A stretch of DNA of 42,739 nt from Lachnospiraceae bacterium (GCA_015057505.1 SVEG01000022.1:1-42739); one strand, 5' to 3'. Positions 34,501-41,318 are shown, counted from the stretch's first letter. The notes: a model not told the origin generated them from the sequence alone. A program made the numbers and translations.

Positions 34501-35072
34501 CATCTAACCAGGATGTTAATATCTTCGTATTCGATACAGAGGTATATTCAAATACAGGTGGACAGTCTTCAAAGGCTACACCTACAGGTGCTATTGCACA
34601 GTTCGCTGCTGCAGGTAAGGATGTTAAGAAGAAAGACCTCGCTGCAATCGCTATGAGCTACGGCTATGTATACGTTGCTCAGATCGCACAGGGTGCTGAT
34701 TACAACCAGTGTGTTAAGGCAATCGCAGAAGCAGAAGCTTATCCGGGACCTTCACTTATCATCGCATACGCTCCTTGTATCAACCATGGTATCAAGGGTG
34801 GTATGAAGAATGCTCAGACAGAAGAGAAGAACGCAGTTCAGTCAGGTTACTGGCATTTGTTCCGCTTCGATCCTCGTTTAGCAGAAGAAGGCAAGAATCC
34901 GTTCCAGTTAGATTCTAAGGCTCCTACACTTAACTACCAGGATTTCATCAAGAACGAAGTTCGTTACAACTCACTTCTTCGTGCTAATCCGGAGAGAGCT
35001 GCAGAACTCTTTGCTAAGGCTGAGAAGGATGCTGCTAAGAAGTACGAGCACCTTGTAAAACTTGCAGAGTAG
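31545..35072 (+). CDS. nifJ: Pyruvate:ferredoxin (flavodoxin) oxidoreductase
   Basis: A 1175-residue homodimer-type enzyme that oxidises pyruvate to acetyl-CoA and CO2 and reduces ferredoxin, the central reaction of strict anaerobes. All domains are in one chain: N-terminal AAYPITPSSPMAD-type pyrimidine-binding part (here AIYPITPSSPMAD), the middle domains, two [4Fe-4S] clusters in CLQCNLCAYVCP (from Cys692) and CTGCGSCVNVCP (from Cys746), and the thiamine diphosphate domain with GACAGCGETPY (Cys817 for the third cluster) and GGDGWAYDIGFGG. The length is normal. It is monocistronic. Leucine codons are strongly biased to TTA and CTT, in keeping with high expression. Confidence 0.96.
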   Translation: MARKMKTMDGNTAAAHVSYAFTDVAAIYPITPSSPMADYTDMWSTQGRKNIFGHTVLLSEMQSEAGAAGAVHGSLQAGALTTTYTASQGLLLMIPNMYKIAGELLPGVINVTARALASHALSIFGDHSDIYACRQTGFAMLCSSNVQEVMDLGAVAHLTAIEGKVPFMHFFDGFRTSHELQKIEIWDYDDLAEMCNMEAVEAFRANALNPEHPIQRGTAQNPDIFFQAREACNKYYDAVPEIAQMYMDKVNAKIGTDYKLFNYYGAADAESVIVAMGSVCDTIDETIDFLLARGEKVGVIKVRLYRPFSAKHLIDAIPATVKRISVLDRTKEPGALGEPLYLDVVAALKGTKFNDIPVYSGRYGLGSKDTTPAQIISVFNNTEKAKFTIGIVDDVTNLSLDIKENPVTAPDGTTACKFWGLGADGTVGANKNSIKIIGDHTDKYAQAYFDYDSKKSGGVTISHLRFGDKKIKSTYLINQADFVACHTPAYVRKYNMVQDLKDGGTFLLNCSWDMEELEKHLPGQAKRYMAQHNIKFYTIDGIKIGKEVGLGGRINTILQAAFFKLANIIPIDDAVKYMKDAATASYSKKGEDIVKMNHTAIDRGVEGVVEIKVPAEWANAQDEDLTTKATVGTEDVLKYVNGVQAKINMQDGNSLPVSAFLDYVDGSTPSGSAAYEKRGVAIDVPSWNPDACLQCNLCAYVCPHAAIRPVAMTAEAAANAPEGAKMADLKGVADKKFAMTVSVLDCTGCGSCVNVCPEVKGTKALTMVGLETTLDAQKMFDYGVTVDTPVDVLEKFKATTPKGSQFNQPLLEFSGACAGCGETPYAKLITQLFGDRMYISNATGCSSIWGGSSPSNPYTKNKEGKGPAWANSLFEDNAEYGFGMQMAQKALRNRVVAAAKNLLEVAEKEDVKAALTEYIETIDSSTLNGPATKKMIAALEACDCDNADRAYILKNKDFAAKKSQWIFGGDGWAYDIGFGGVDHVLASNQDVNIFVFDTEVYSNTGGQSSKATPTGAIAQFAAAGKDVKKKDLAAIAMSYGYVYVAQIAQGADYNQCVKAIAEAEAYPGPSLIIAYAPCINHGIKGGMKNAQTEEKNAVQSGYWHLFRFDPRLAEEGKNPFQLDSKAPTLNYQDFIKNEVRYNSLLRANPERAAELFAKAEKDAAKKYEHLVKLAE

Positions 35073-35117
35073 TTTTTTTGAGGCTCTGCCCGTTAATTTA
35101 ATATTGTAATGATGATG

Positions 35118-35149
35118 TGGGCTGCACGTAAGTGCAGCCCATGTTTTAT
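35118..35149 (+). terminator. nifJ terminator
   Basis: TGGGCTGCAC and GTGCAGCCCA form a perfect 10-bp stem around GTAA (35118-35141), followed by TGTTTTAT, which ends exactly where the insertion sequence begins. Confidence 0.75.
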
Positions 35150-35185
35150 GGCTCTTAGTCAAGAGTTGGGGTAAAAGTTTATTTT

Positions 35186-35213
35186 CAGAGACAGGAAAGT
35201 TTTCCTGTCTCTG
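35186..35213. terminator. Hairpin inside the IS left end, after the transposase
   Basis: CAGAGACAGGAAA and TTTCCTGTCTCTG form a near-perfect stem just beyond the transposase stop. It may terminate the transposase mRNA or block transcripts entering from nifJ. Confidence 0.55.
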
Positions 35214-35214
35214 T

Positions 35215-36393
35215 TTATGTTAAGGATAGAAAAATTCGATTCCTAAAGTTATTAAAGTTACGATATCCAAAAGCATTACGTTTAATTACCTTAATGGCAT
35301 TGTTTGTTCCATCGGTGTATCCGTTAGTATATTTACATTCAAAAGAATTTAAGATGTACTTAGATCAGTTGCCAAGCATGGTGAGGCATGCCTGAAATTC
35401 TTTTAAGTTGCCGGATTGAGTGGCAAGAATGAAGAATTTAAGCTTTTTTGCGGCTTCTTCCCGATTTTTTGACTCTATAAAATCATAAAAGAGTTCTTTT
35501 AAATGATATGCGGTTGCCAGGTCAGAGGAGTGTAGGAACATGATTTTCAGAGCCTGCAGACTCTCTTCATTAAGCTTTCGCTTGTGAGTAAGCAGAAGCC
35601 TTCTACTTCGTTTAAAATACTTTCGTTTAGACGGATGAAGATCCTTTTGAATCCGTTTTCGTACATTTTTCAGAGTCCGGGTTACATATATGACCACATG
35701 GAATTTATCAACAAATATGGTTGAGTTTGGAAAGTATTCACGAGCCAGTTCTTTGTAAACGTTGTTCATGTCAGTAACAAAATATTTTACATCCTTTTTA
35801 TTAGGGAAGCCTTGTAAATACAGCATTAAATCAGTTTGTGAACGCGTTGGTAATATATCAAAAAGCCGATGTTTTTTGGCGCCTGTAAGAATGGCTTGGT
35901 ATTTCTGGCCGCCGGCATTTCCACGAAATTCATCAATGAATAATACTTCGGGAAGACGAGCCGGTTTCGGAAAAGAAACATCCTTCATGCGTCTAAAAAC
36001 GAATGAGTTTGAAACACCTAAAAGAGCAGAAATAGACTGAATGCTATGTCTGTTACCTAAAAGGTGAATGGAATAAAAGGCCAGTCTGGTTGTGATGCGA
36101 CAGAATTTAGGAAGCAGAGAAAAGTTTTCATAAAAATGTTTCTTGCAGTACGGGCAATGGTAGCGTCTTTTGCGATAATAAAGAAAAGTCTTCTTTCCCA
36201 TAAAAGGAATATCTTTAATGACAGAAGTTCTGTAATCATGAACTTTATCGGTTATAGCTGCACAGTGTGGACATACATGGGTCTTTCTATGGAGAGAAAA
36301 GAAAACATGAACTTCTGTGTTGTTAGATTCAATGTTGTGTAAAATAATATCTTCCAATTCGAAGAGTTTTGCGGTAGAATTAGTAGTAGGCAT
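35215..36393 (-). pseudogene. ISL3-family transposase, interrupted by in-frame TGA
   Basis: The main part runs from ATG 36393 to TGA 35367-35365 (about 342 residues). The same frame then continues open for 49 codons to TAA 35217-35215. N-terminal zinc-finger cysteines (CPHC, CPYC) are followed by a helix-turn-helix (SIQSISALLGVSNSFVFRRM) and a DDE nuclease core with FIDEFRG and VTDMNNVY. The detached tail contains NGYTDGTNNAIKVIKRNAFGYRNF, the conserved C-terminal block of ISL3 transposases holding the third acidic residue. The TGA sits in xxN-stop-SKYILNSF, where relatives have Trp, so it looks like TGG to TGA. Without the tail the enzyme should be inactive. AAAGG precedes ATG 36393. Confidence 0.8.
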
Positions 36394-36480
36394 AAGTTTC
36401 AAACCTTTCTGTATGATAGTTTGTGGTGAATTAATTATATAGGAATTGAAACCCTATGCCTATTTTTTCCTTAAAAAGAG

Positions 36481-36526
36481 AACGGTTCTAAACCTTACTC
36501 CAATGTAAAGTTTAGAACCGTTTTTT
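36481..36526 (+). terminator. Terminator-like palindrome overlapping the right IS end
   Basis: AACGGTTCTAAAC (36481-36493) pairs perfectly with GTTTAGAACCGTT (36510-36522), followed by TTTTTT. The outer arm is the tip of the right inverted repeat, so the IS end itself is part of an intrinsic terminator that insulates the downstream cluster. Confidence 0.65.
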
Positions 36527-36565
36527 AAAAAATATTACAATAATATTTTGTTTTGTATTATATTA

Positions 36566-36574
36566 TGATATAAT
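36566..36574 (+). promoter_or_regulatory. Extended -10 promoter upstream of the LytTR gene
   Basis: TGATATAAT, with TTGTTT (36548-36553) 15 bases before the -10. The predicted start (about 36581) coincides with an ATG opening a 12-codon ORF. The surrounding 36520-36720 is very AT-rich. Another TATAAT at 36681-36686 lacks a good -35. Confidence 0.5.
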
Positions 36575-36580
36575 AAGCGC

Positions 36581-36619
36581 ATGTACAAGGACTTTGGCTT
36601 TATAAAAAAATGCATTTGA
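36581..36619 (+). CDS. Possible 12-residue leaderless peptide
   Basis: ATG 36581 to TGA 36619 encodes MYKDFGFIKKCI. There is no ribosome binding site, but the ATG lies at the predicted transcription start, as in leaderless mRNAs. It ends in Cys-Ile like the possible peptide at 37241. It could easily be chance in AT-rich DNA. Confidence 0.2.
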   Translation: MYKDFGFIKKCI

Positions 36620-36720
36620 TACAAAAAAATAGTATTTAGAAATTTTTTTTTGTAGTGATTTTGCTATTTCGTGCGTTATATATAATGAAATATTTTTTTC
36701 GAAAAAGATGAAAAAGAATC

Positions 36721-37047
36721 TTGCTGGATGACAAGAAGACAGTGAGAGTAAACGATATTATTTATATTGAGGTTGATAAGCCATACATAGTATTGTGTTA
36801 TACAAGCGGTAACAATGAATGTTTAAGAGGAAGTCTTATACAATTTGAAAACAAAGTAGATCTGCCTTTTGCAAGAGCGGGCAGAAAATATCTTGTAAAC
36901 TTAGAGCATGTCAGAGCGGTTACGGAATATGTTGTATTAGACAATGGTATAAAAATTAAGTTAAACAAGGGTGCAAAAGTCGGATTAAAAAATATTTTTG
37001 AAAGCTATTTCCATTTGGTAAAAGAATGTGCGCAAAAGAGTTTGTAA
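36721..37047 (+). CDS. Stand-alone LytTR DNA-binding domain protein
   Basis: 108 residues that are almost entirely a LytTR domain: RVNDIIYIEVDKPYIVLCY, the central LRGSLIQFENKVDL, FARAGRKYLVNLEHVRAV, and LDNGIKIKLNKGAKVGLKNIF. LytTR proteins bind two direct repeats about two helical turns apart and usually control virulence, competence or bacteriocin genes. There is no receiver domain. The start TTG 36721 has no good ribosome site and an in-frame TGA precedes it by three codons, so the gene may be N-terminally truncated or use another start. The direct repeat at 37051, just after its stop codon, fits the spacing of a LytTR target. Confidence 0.65.
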   Translation: MLDDKKTVRVNDIIYIEVDKPYIVLCYTSGNNECLRGSLIQFENKVDLPFARAGRKYLVNLEHVRAVTEYVVLDNGIKIKLNKGAKVGLKNIFESYFHLVKECAQKSL

Positions 37048-37050
37048 ATA

Positions 37051-37085
37051 CAATTAAGGAACAAAAGTAGTCAATTCAGGAACAA
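37051..37085 (+). promoter_or_regulatory. Tandem direct repeat, 21-bp period: candidate LytTR binding site
   Basis: CAATTAAGGAACAA (37051-37064) and CAATTCAGGAACAA (37072-37085) match at 13 of 14 positions, exactly two DNA turns apart. A TATAAT follows at 37099-37104 and the second copy covers the -35 position, which has no consensus box. This is the geometry of LytTR-activated promoters (AgrA, ComE, PlnC types). Confidence 0.55.
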
Positions 37086-37104
37086 CATTGTTGAAAGGTA
37101 TAAT

Positions 37105-37230
37105 TTGTTATTGGAGATAGCTTTATATGTAGTAATACTTCTGTCTATATTCTTGTATGTACTGTATAAAGCCATATTACATCAAGTAACATGGGATAAT
37201 CTTAAAATAATACATAAGGAAAGGAGATAA
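37105..37230 (+). CDS. Possible 41-residue single-span membrane peptide
   Basis: TTG 37105 to TAA 37230 encodes a peptide with one strong membrane span (IALYVVILLSIFLYVLYKAI) and a basic tail ending HKERR. GAAAGG (37093-37098) is 6 bases before the TTG. The frame is the same as that of the LytTR gene and is open from its stop codon on. If the TATAAT at 37099 is instead a promoter, this ORF cannot be translated from that transcript in the usual way. Confidence 0.3.
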   Translation: MLLEIALYVVILLSIFLYVLYKAILHQVTWDNLKIIHKERR

Positions 37231-37240
37231 ATGTAAAAGA

Positions 37241-37285
37241 ATGATATATCCAGCCGATTTCATAATATTAATCGGTTGCATATAA
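37241..37285 (+). CDS. Possible 14-residue peptide in the leader
   Basis: ATG 37241 to TAA 37285 encodes MIYPADFIILIGCI. AAAGGAG lies 14 bases upstream, rather far; the same site is 4 bases from an ATG-TAA start-stop pair at 37231-37236. Low support on its own. Confidence 0.2.
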   Translation: MIYPADFIILIGCI

Positions 37286-37400
37286 AAAGAGACTTTCGCC
37301 CGAACATTGTGAGGTAAGAGCGAAAGCCTCGAGAAATAGTGCACAGATAGACAGTGCGAAGAGGAGTATAGCACATAATCTGTCAGGTGTAAATAGGAAG
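37286..37400 (+). other. Structured untranslated leader
   Basis: CTTTCGC (37293-37299) pairs with GCGAAAG (37320-37326), or alternatively GAGG (37311-37314) with CCTC (37327-37330). A second stem is GCAC (37341-37344) with GTGC (37354-37357). Mutually exclusive pairings suggest an RNA switch, but it matches no riboswitch class I can recall. Confidence 0.35.
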
Positions 37401-37411
37401 GGGGATATCTT

Positions 37412-37447
37412 ATGGGAAATTTTTTTGAGTTTGAATTGTCGGGATAG
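37412..37447 (+). CDS. Possible 11-residue Phe-rich peptide with strong ribosome site
   Basis: ATG 37412 to TAG 37447 encodes MGNFFEFELSG. AGGAAGGGGG (37395-37404) lies 7 bases upstream, the best ribosome site in this leader, and the secreted-protein gene starts 55 bases after the stop. It could be a leader peptide that couples translation to the next gene, or a short signal peptide. Confidence 0.4.
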   Translation: MGNFFEFELSG

Positions 37448-37502
37448 CATTTAGGAATTTTTACAGTGAGACAAAAAACACAGATAAGGAGAAGTGAAGT
37501 CT

Positions 37503-37988
37503 ATGAACAAAAGAAAATTATTAGGATTTGTTTTAGCAATTGCTATGGTATTAGGAAGTACAAGCATGGTAATGGCGGGAAGTGATTATTATAGTACAAC
37601 TCTTTCACAATTTTATGATTATTATGTTTATTATGATGCGTATTGTGGAAGTTCATTCGGGGATGCGGCTACAACAGTCTATGTAGATAGTACTGCTGAT
37701 TGGGCATATACATATGTTTCCGCTGATTTATATATTATAGATTCATATTATGCCGATAATATAAGTGAAGATGATATTTTAGAGCGTTTGGCTGTTGGTG
37801 GTGGTTCGGGATTAGATAGTAGACGGGGCTATGGAGAGGATCGTGTTGATGTGTCTGTGATGCTTGCAGGAATCAATACCGCGAAGTATGAAGGTTTTAA
37901 AATTGTTTCTGAGCATGAAGCTGAAGTGACAAATATGGTGACTTCTTATTCGGATGATTGTACGTTAACAGCATATCATAGGGATTGA
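37503..37988 (+). CDS. Secreted Tyr-rich protein, unknown family
   Basis: 161 residues with a clear signal peptide (MNKRKLLGFVLAIAMVLGST, cleavage after VMA at about residue 25). The mature N-terminus is packed with tyrosines (GSDYY, FYDYYVYYDAYCG, WAYTYVSADLYIIDSYYAD), the middle is Gly-rich, and there are two cysteines (in YCGSS and DDCTL) that could form a disulphide. I recognise no family. AAGGAG (37486-37491) sets ATG 37503. It lies between the leader peptides and two solute-binding-type lipoproteins, with a hairpin behind it, which would let it be made in larger amounts than the genes downstream. Confidence 0.75.
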   Translation: MNKRKLLGFVLAIAMVLGSTSMVMAGSDYYSTTLSQFYDYYVYYDAYCGSSFGDAATTVYVDSTADWAYTYVSADLYIIDSYYADNISEDDILERLAVGGGSGLDSRRGYGEDRVDVSVMLAGINTAKYEGFKIVSEHEAEVTNMVTSYSDDCTLTAYHRD

Positions 37989-37996
37989 TAGAGCAT

Positions 37997-38024
37997 GCAC
38001 CGTTCGCATTTTAGCGGGCGGTGC
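37997..38024 (+). other. Intergenic hairpin after the secreted-protein gene
   Basis: GCACCGTTCGC (37997-38007) pairs with GCGGGCGGTGC (38014-38024), 11 bp with two G-U pairs. No T-run follows, so it may be a partial terminator or a 3' stabiliser allowing readthrough. Confidence 0.55.
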
Positions 38025-38062
38025 AAATAGTGTAGGAATTTGTATTAATGGAGGGAAGAAAA

Positions 38063-39721
38063 ATGAAAAGAAAAATTAAGCTTATTTGTATCTGTACAGT
38101 TATTTTATGTTTTAGTGGGTGTAATAGTACTGGAGATGGAACAACACCATATGAGACTCCTACAATGAATATCGAAAATACATCAGAAACAGAGTCTGTT
38201 GCAGAGACAACAACTGTTCCGAAAATAACAACTACAGAGAAAACAACTCCATACATTCCTGATGAAAAAAGGGGAATATCAAGAAGTAAATATCGAGTGG
38301 GTGAAGAAAGCATTGAAAAGTTAGGGGTATCAAAAACAATAACTTTTGTGTGTATGGAAAGAGATGTGTGGTTTTGTGACGAGGCCGTTATAACGAGGTT
38401 TAACGAGCTTCTTGTGAATGAGTATGGGTGTGATTTTGTTGTTGAATTTATAGGCGGAGATATAATAGATGATAAATATGGGTATACGTATTACGATTAT
38501 ACTTCAGATATAAAGAGATTAGGACAACATGTAGATATACTGATGTCAGCGTCACCGGCAAGCTATAGCCGACTTATAGAAGAAGGATATTACATTGGAT
38601 GGAAAAAGTATCTGGAAACTACAGAGTTAGGACGAAAAATGTATGCATCTTATCCGGAAATTATGTGGAAAATGGTGGAAAGAGATGGTGAGATATACGG
38701 ATATACACCTCTTAAGTCACCGGCACGTCGGTATACATTGGTGTGTAATAAAGAATTGGCAGAAAAATTAGGGTTGAATATACAGGAAGGATTTTCCTTT
38801 TATGATATAGGTAATATATTATCAAAAATAGAAGCTTCTGAACAAAACGGTGTTATGACGGATATTATTCCAATATACTATGATACATATGTATGGACGA
38901 ATATGCTTGGATATTGTGATTTGGGGTATGGTATATATGCAAAGGAGAATAAAGACGGTAAGTTACAAGCAATATATCCCGCTTCGGATGAAGAGTTTAT
39001 AAAGGTATGTAAAACAATACGTGAATATAACAAGAAGGGGTGGATGGTACAGGCCAATTACGCAAAAAAAGAGACGAAGGATGCGGCTGCTGAAGGGAAG
39101 TTTCTATTTTATAATTCAGTAGTTGAACAGGGAGATATGGTTGGAAATAGGATTAAAATATCAGGTAATTCATTGGACGGAATACACGAAGTTGTTGTTG
39201 GAGATGTATGGTATGTACATTATCAACTTCAGGAAAGTGTAGTTTATGGTGTAACTACATGGTCGGAATATCAGGAAGATGCATTAAAGCTTATTTCACT
39301 AATACAGACAGAGCCAAAACTCAGTAATTTGCTTGCGTACGGGATTGAAGGAGAACATTATGCATATGAGGACAGAGAGGTGGTTAAATTACCAAGTGAA
39401 AAGTTTGCATTAGGTGATCGGTCGGTCGAGAATCCCAATATAACATTTTCGGAATTCCTTGAACCGGATGATAAGCTTGGATATTATAAAGAACTTGCAG
39501 AAAATTATAAATATAACATTGTATATTCAATGGACAGAACGCCTTATTTAGAACAATTGAAGGCATTACTGGCTATATATGAGGAATATGAGACAGGTTT
39601 ACTTGCGGGAACTTATGAAGATGTAGAAGCTACAATAGCTGAATTGGATAAAAGACTTAAGGAAGCGGGGATTGAGCAGATAATTGATGCGTATAACAAG
39701 CAACTGAATGAATTGCAATAA
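38063..39721 (+). CDS. Solute-binding-type lipoprotein, paralogue 1
   Basis: 552 residues with a lipoprotein signal (lipobox FSGC, Cys20) and a Thr/Glu-rich linker to about residue 75. The body resembles family 1 extracellular solute-binding proteins of the LipO/YtcQ kind: ITRFNELLVNEYGCDFVVEF, DILMSASPASYSRLIEEGY, YGYTPLKSPARRYTLVCNKELAEKLGL, NLLAYGIEGEHY, and a C-terminal helix block ending IDAYNKQLNELQ. Such proteins usually feed sugar or oligosaccharide importers, but no binding-protein-dependent inner-membrane subunits are seen; the next transporter-like gene is ABC-2-like. Start 38063 follows GGAGGG. It is about 60 percent similar in protein to the next gene. Confidence 0.78.
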   Translation: MKRKIKLICICTVILCFSGCNSTGDGTTPYETPTMNIENTSETESVAETTTVPKITTTEKTTPYIPDEKRGISRSKYRVGEESIEKLGVSKTITFVCMERDVWFCDEAVITRFNELLVNEYGCDFVVEFIGGDIIDDKYGYTYYDYTSDIKRLGQHVDILMSASPASYSRLIEEGYYIGWKKYLETTELGRKMYASYPEIMWKMVERDGEIYGYTPLKSPARRYTLVCNKELAEKLGLNIQEGFSFYDIGNILSKIEASEQNGVMTDIIPIYYDTYVWTNMLGYCDLGYGIYAKENKDGKLQAIYPASDEEFIKVCKTIREYNKKGWMVQANYAKKETKDAAAEGKFLFYNSVVEQGDMVGNRIKISGNSLDGIHEVVVGDVWYVHYQLQESVVYGVTTWSEYQEDALKLISLIQTEPKLSNLLAYGIEGEHYAYEDREVVKLPSEKFALGDRSVENPNITFSEFLEPDDKLGYYKELAENYKYNIVYSMDRTPYLEQLKALLAIYEEYETGLLAGTYEDVEATIAELDKRLKEAGIEQIIDAYNKQLNELQ

Positions 39722-39739
39722 CGAAAGAAGAGGATGATA

Positions 39740-41308
39740 ATGAGGAAAATACGGTTGATTATTTGTGTGTTGGTTGTAATTGTGTGTTTTTCTGGATGCG
39801 GAAAAGTAGCAAAAAGCAATACGTGGCAAACAACTATGCATGGTATAGATGGTGTAAGAGGTTTAGAAAGAAGTATAATGCATCTGGGTGCAGGTGATGC
39901 AGATAAGTTTGGTATATCAAAATCTTTAATTTTTGTATGTGGTGATGTAGCAATTGCCAATCTTGATCCTGATGTTGTAACAAAATTTAACGAGCTGCTT
40001 GTAAGTAAATATGGTTGTGACTTTGTTGTTGAGTTTATAAGTGGTGATATTATAGCAGATAAATATGGATATACATATTATGATTTTGTTTCAGACATAA
40101 AGGTGTTGGGGCAACAAGCAGATATATTAATGGCTATGACACCTGCAAAATATAGTACACTTATAAAAGAAGGATACTTTATAGGGTTAAAAGAATATAT
40201 GGAAGAAACTGAGTTGGGACAAAAAATGTATTCATCATATCCTGAGGTTATATGGGAAATGTTAAAGAAAGATGGGGAGATTTTTGGATATGCTCCATTT
40301 TGTACAGCGACTAATCGGTATGCTTTGGTGTGTAATAAAGGATTGGCAAAGGAATTAGATTTGAATGTACAAGAAGGTTTTTCTTTTTATGAAATAGGAG
40401 ATATTTTGTCGGAAGTCAATGTTCAGGAACAGTTAAATGCAGATGTTATTGAGATATTTGCTTCAAAGGATGCATTGTTTAGAATGCTTGGATATTGTGA
40501 TATGGGATATGGCATATATGGGAAAAAAGATTTTGATGGTAGTTGGAAGGCGTTATATCCTGCTGCAGATGAAGAATTTATGACAATGTGTAAAAAGCTT
40601 CAGGAATATAATAAAAAAGGATGGTTGAAAATATCTGATTACATTGGACTTGGTATACAAGAAATTGTAGCTGAGGGTAATTTTATATTTTGGTTTAATA
40701 ATATAAAAGATGCTAATATGGTAGGTAATAAGATTAAATTATCAGCTTATTATGCTGTAGACAGAATATACGAAGTGATTCGGGGAGATATATGGTATGG
40801 GTATTATCCGACAAGAGAGAGTCTTGTTTATGGAGTTACGACATGGTCAAAATACCAAAAAGAAGCGTTAGATTTGATTGCGCTCATACAGACGGAGGAG
40901 GAACTTAGTAATTTGCTTTTATACGGTATAGAGGGAGAACATTATGTATATCAGGATGGCAAAGTAATAGAATTACCAAATGAATATCACGGTATGGGAG
41001 ATAAATTTATGATTATAAATCCCAATATAACACTTTCGGAATTTCTCGAACCTGATGATAAACTCGGATATTATAAAGAACTTGCAAAGAATTATGAGTA
41101 TAATCCGGCATATTCAATGGACAGGACGCCTTATTTAGAACAATTGAAGGTATTACTGACTATATATGAGGAATATGAGACAGGTTTACTTACGGGAACT
41201 TATGAAGATGTAGAAGCTGCAATAGCTGAATTAGATAAAAGACTTAAGGAAGCTGGGATTGAGCAGATAATTGATGCATATAACAAGCAATTACAAGTGT
41301 TGCAGTAG
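39740..41308 (+). CDS. Solute-binding-type lipoprotein, paralogue 2
   Basis: 522 residues, the tandem paralogue of the previous gene, 18 bases downstream. It has a lipobox FSGC and a shorter linker, then the same blocks: VTKFNELLVSKYGCDFVVEF, DILMAMTPAKYSTLIKEGY, NRYALVCNKGLAKELDL, NLLLYGIEGEHY. The last 171 bases before the final codons differ from the first gene at only eight positions by hand count (39530-39700 against 41117-41287), far closer than the rest, which points to recent gene conversion or strong constraint. AAGAGG precedes ATG 39740. Confidence 0.78.
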   Translation: MRKIRLIICVLVVIVCFSGCGKVAKSNTWQTTMHGIDGVRGLERSIMHLGAGDADKFGISKSLIFVCGDVAIANLDPDVVTKFNELLVSKYGCDFVVEFISGDIIADKYGYTYYDFVSDIKVLGQQADILMAMTPAKYSTLIKEGYFIGLKEYMEETELGQKMYSSYPEVIWEMLKKDGEIFGYAPFCTATNRYALVCNKGLAKELDLNVQEGFSFYEIGDILSEVNVQEQLNADVIEIFASKDALFRMLGYCDMGYGIYGKKDFDGSWKALYPAADEEFMTMCKKLQEYNKKGWLKISDYIGLGIQEIVAEGNFIFWFNNIKDANMVGNKIKLSAYYAVDRIYEVIRGDIWYGYYPTRESLVYGVTTWSKYQKEALDLIALIQTEEELSNLLLYGIEGEHYVYQDGKVIELPNEYHGMGDKFMIINPNITLSEFLEPDDKLGYYKELAKNYEYNPAYSMDRTPYLEQLKVLLTIYEEYETGLLTGTYEDVEAAIAELDKRLKEAGIEQIIDAYNKQLQVLQ

Positions 41309-41318
41309 TGGAGGGTAT

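Larger units (their letters stand above)
35150..36519 (-). mobile_element. ISL3-family insertion sequence
   Basis: A 1370-bp element with an ISL3-type transposase on the minus strand. Its ends are imperfect inverted repeats, 14 of 25 positions matching: left GGCTCTT...TTGGGGTAA (35150-35174), right GGTTCTA...TTGGAGTAA on the minus strand (36519-36495), with the TTGGxGTAA block at the same distance from both ends. I find no exact 8-bp target duplication (flanks TGTTTTAT and GTTTTTTA), so the copy is old, rearranged, or its ends are slightly mis-set. It lies directly behind the nifJ terminator. Confidence 0.75.

Noticed and set aside
6383-35367. UGA read as tryptophan (alternative code), suggested by two TGA codons at probable Trp positions
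   Set aside because: TGG is used freely throughout, and TGA ends several genes at the normal family length (for example pdp at 31428-31430 and the lipoproteins at 23976 and 42422). Both odd TGAs are in dispensable genes, so decay is simpler.
35142-36527. 8-bp target-site duplication of the IS
   Set aside because: The flanks are only similar in being T-rich (TGTTTTAT and GTTTTTTA), not a true duplication.
37231-37236. ATG-TAA start-stop pair behind AAAGGAG as a regulatory minimal ORF
   Set aside because: The spacing of 4 bases is short and the match may be chance; not enough evidence for a separate claim.
37286-37400. Known riboswitch (c-di-GMP, SAM, guanidine, preQ1 types) in the leader
   Set aside because: The conserved core sequences of these classes, as I remember them, are absent; only generic hairpins can be shown.
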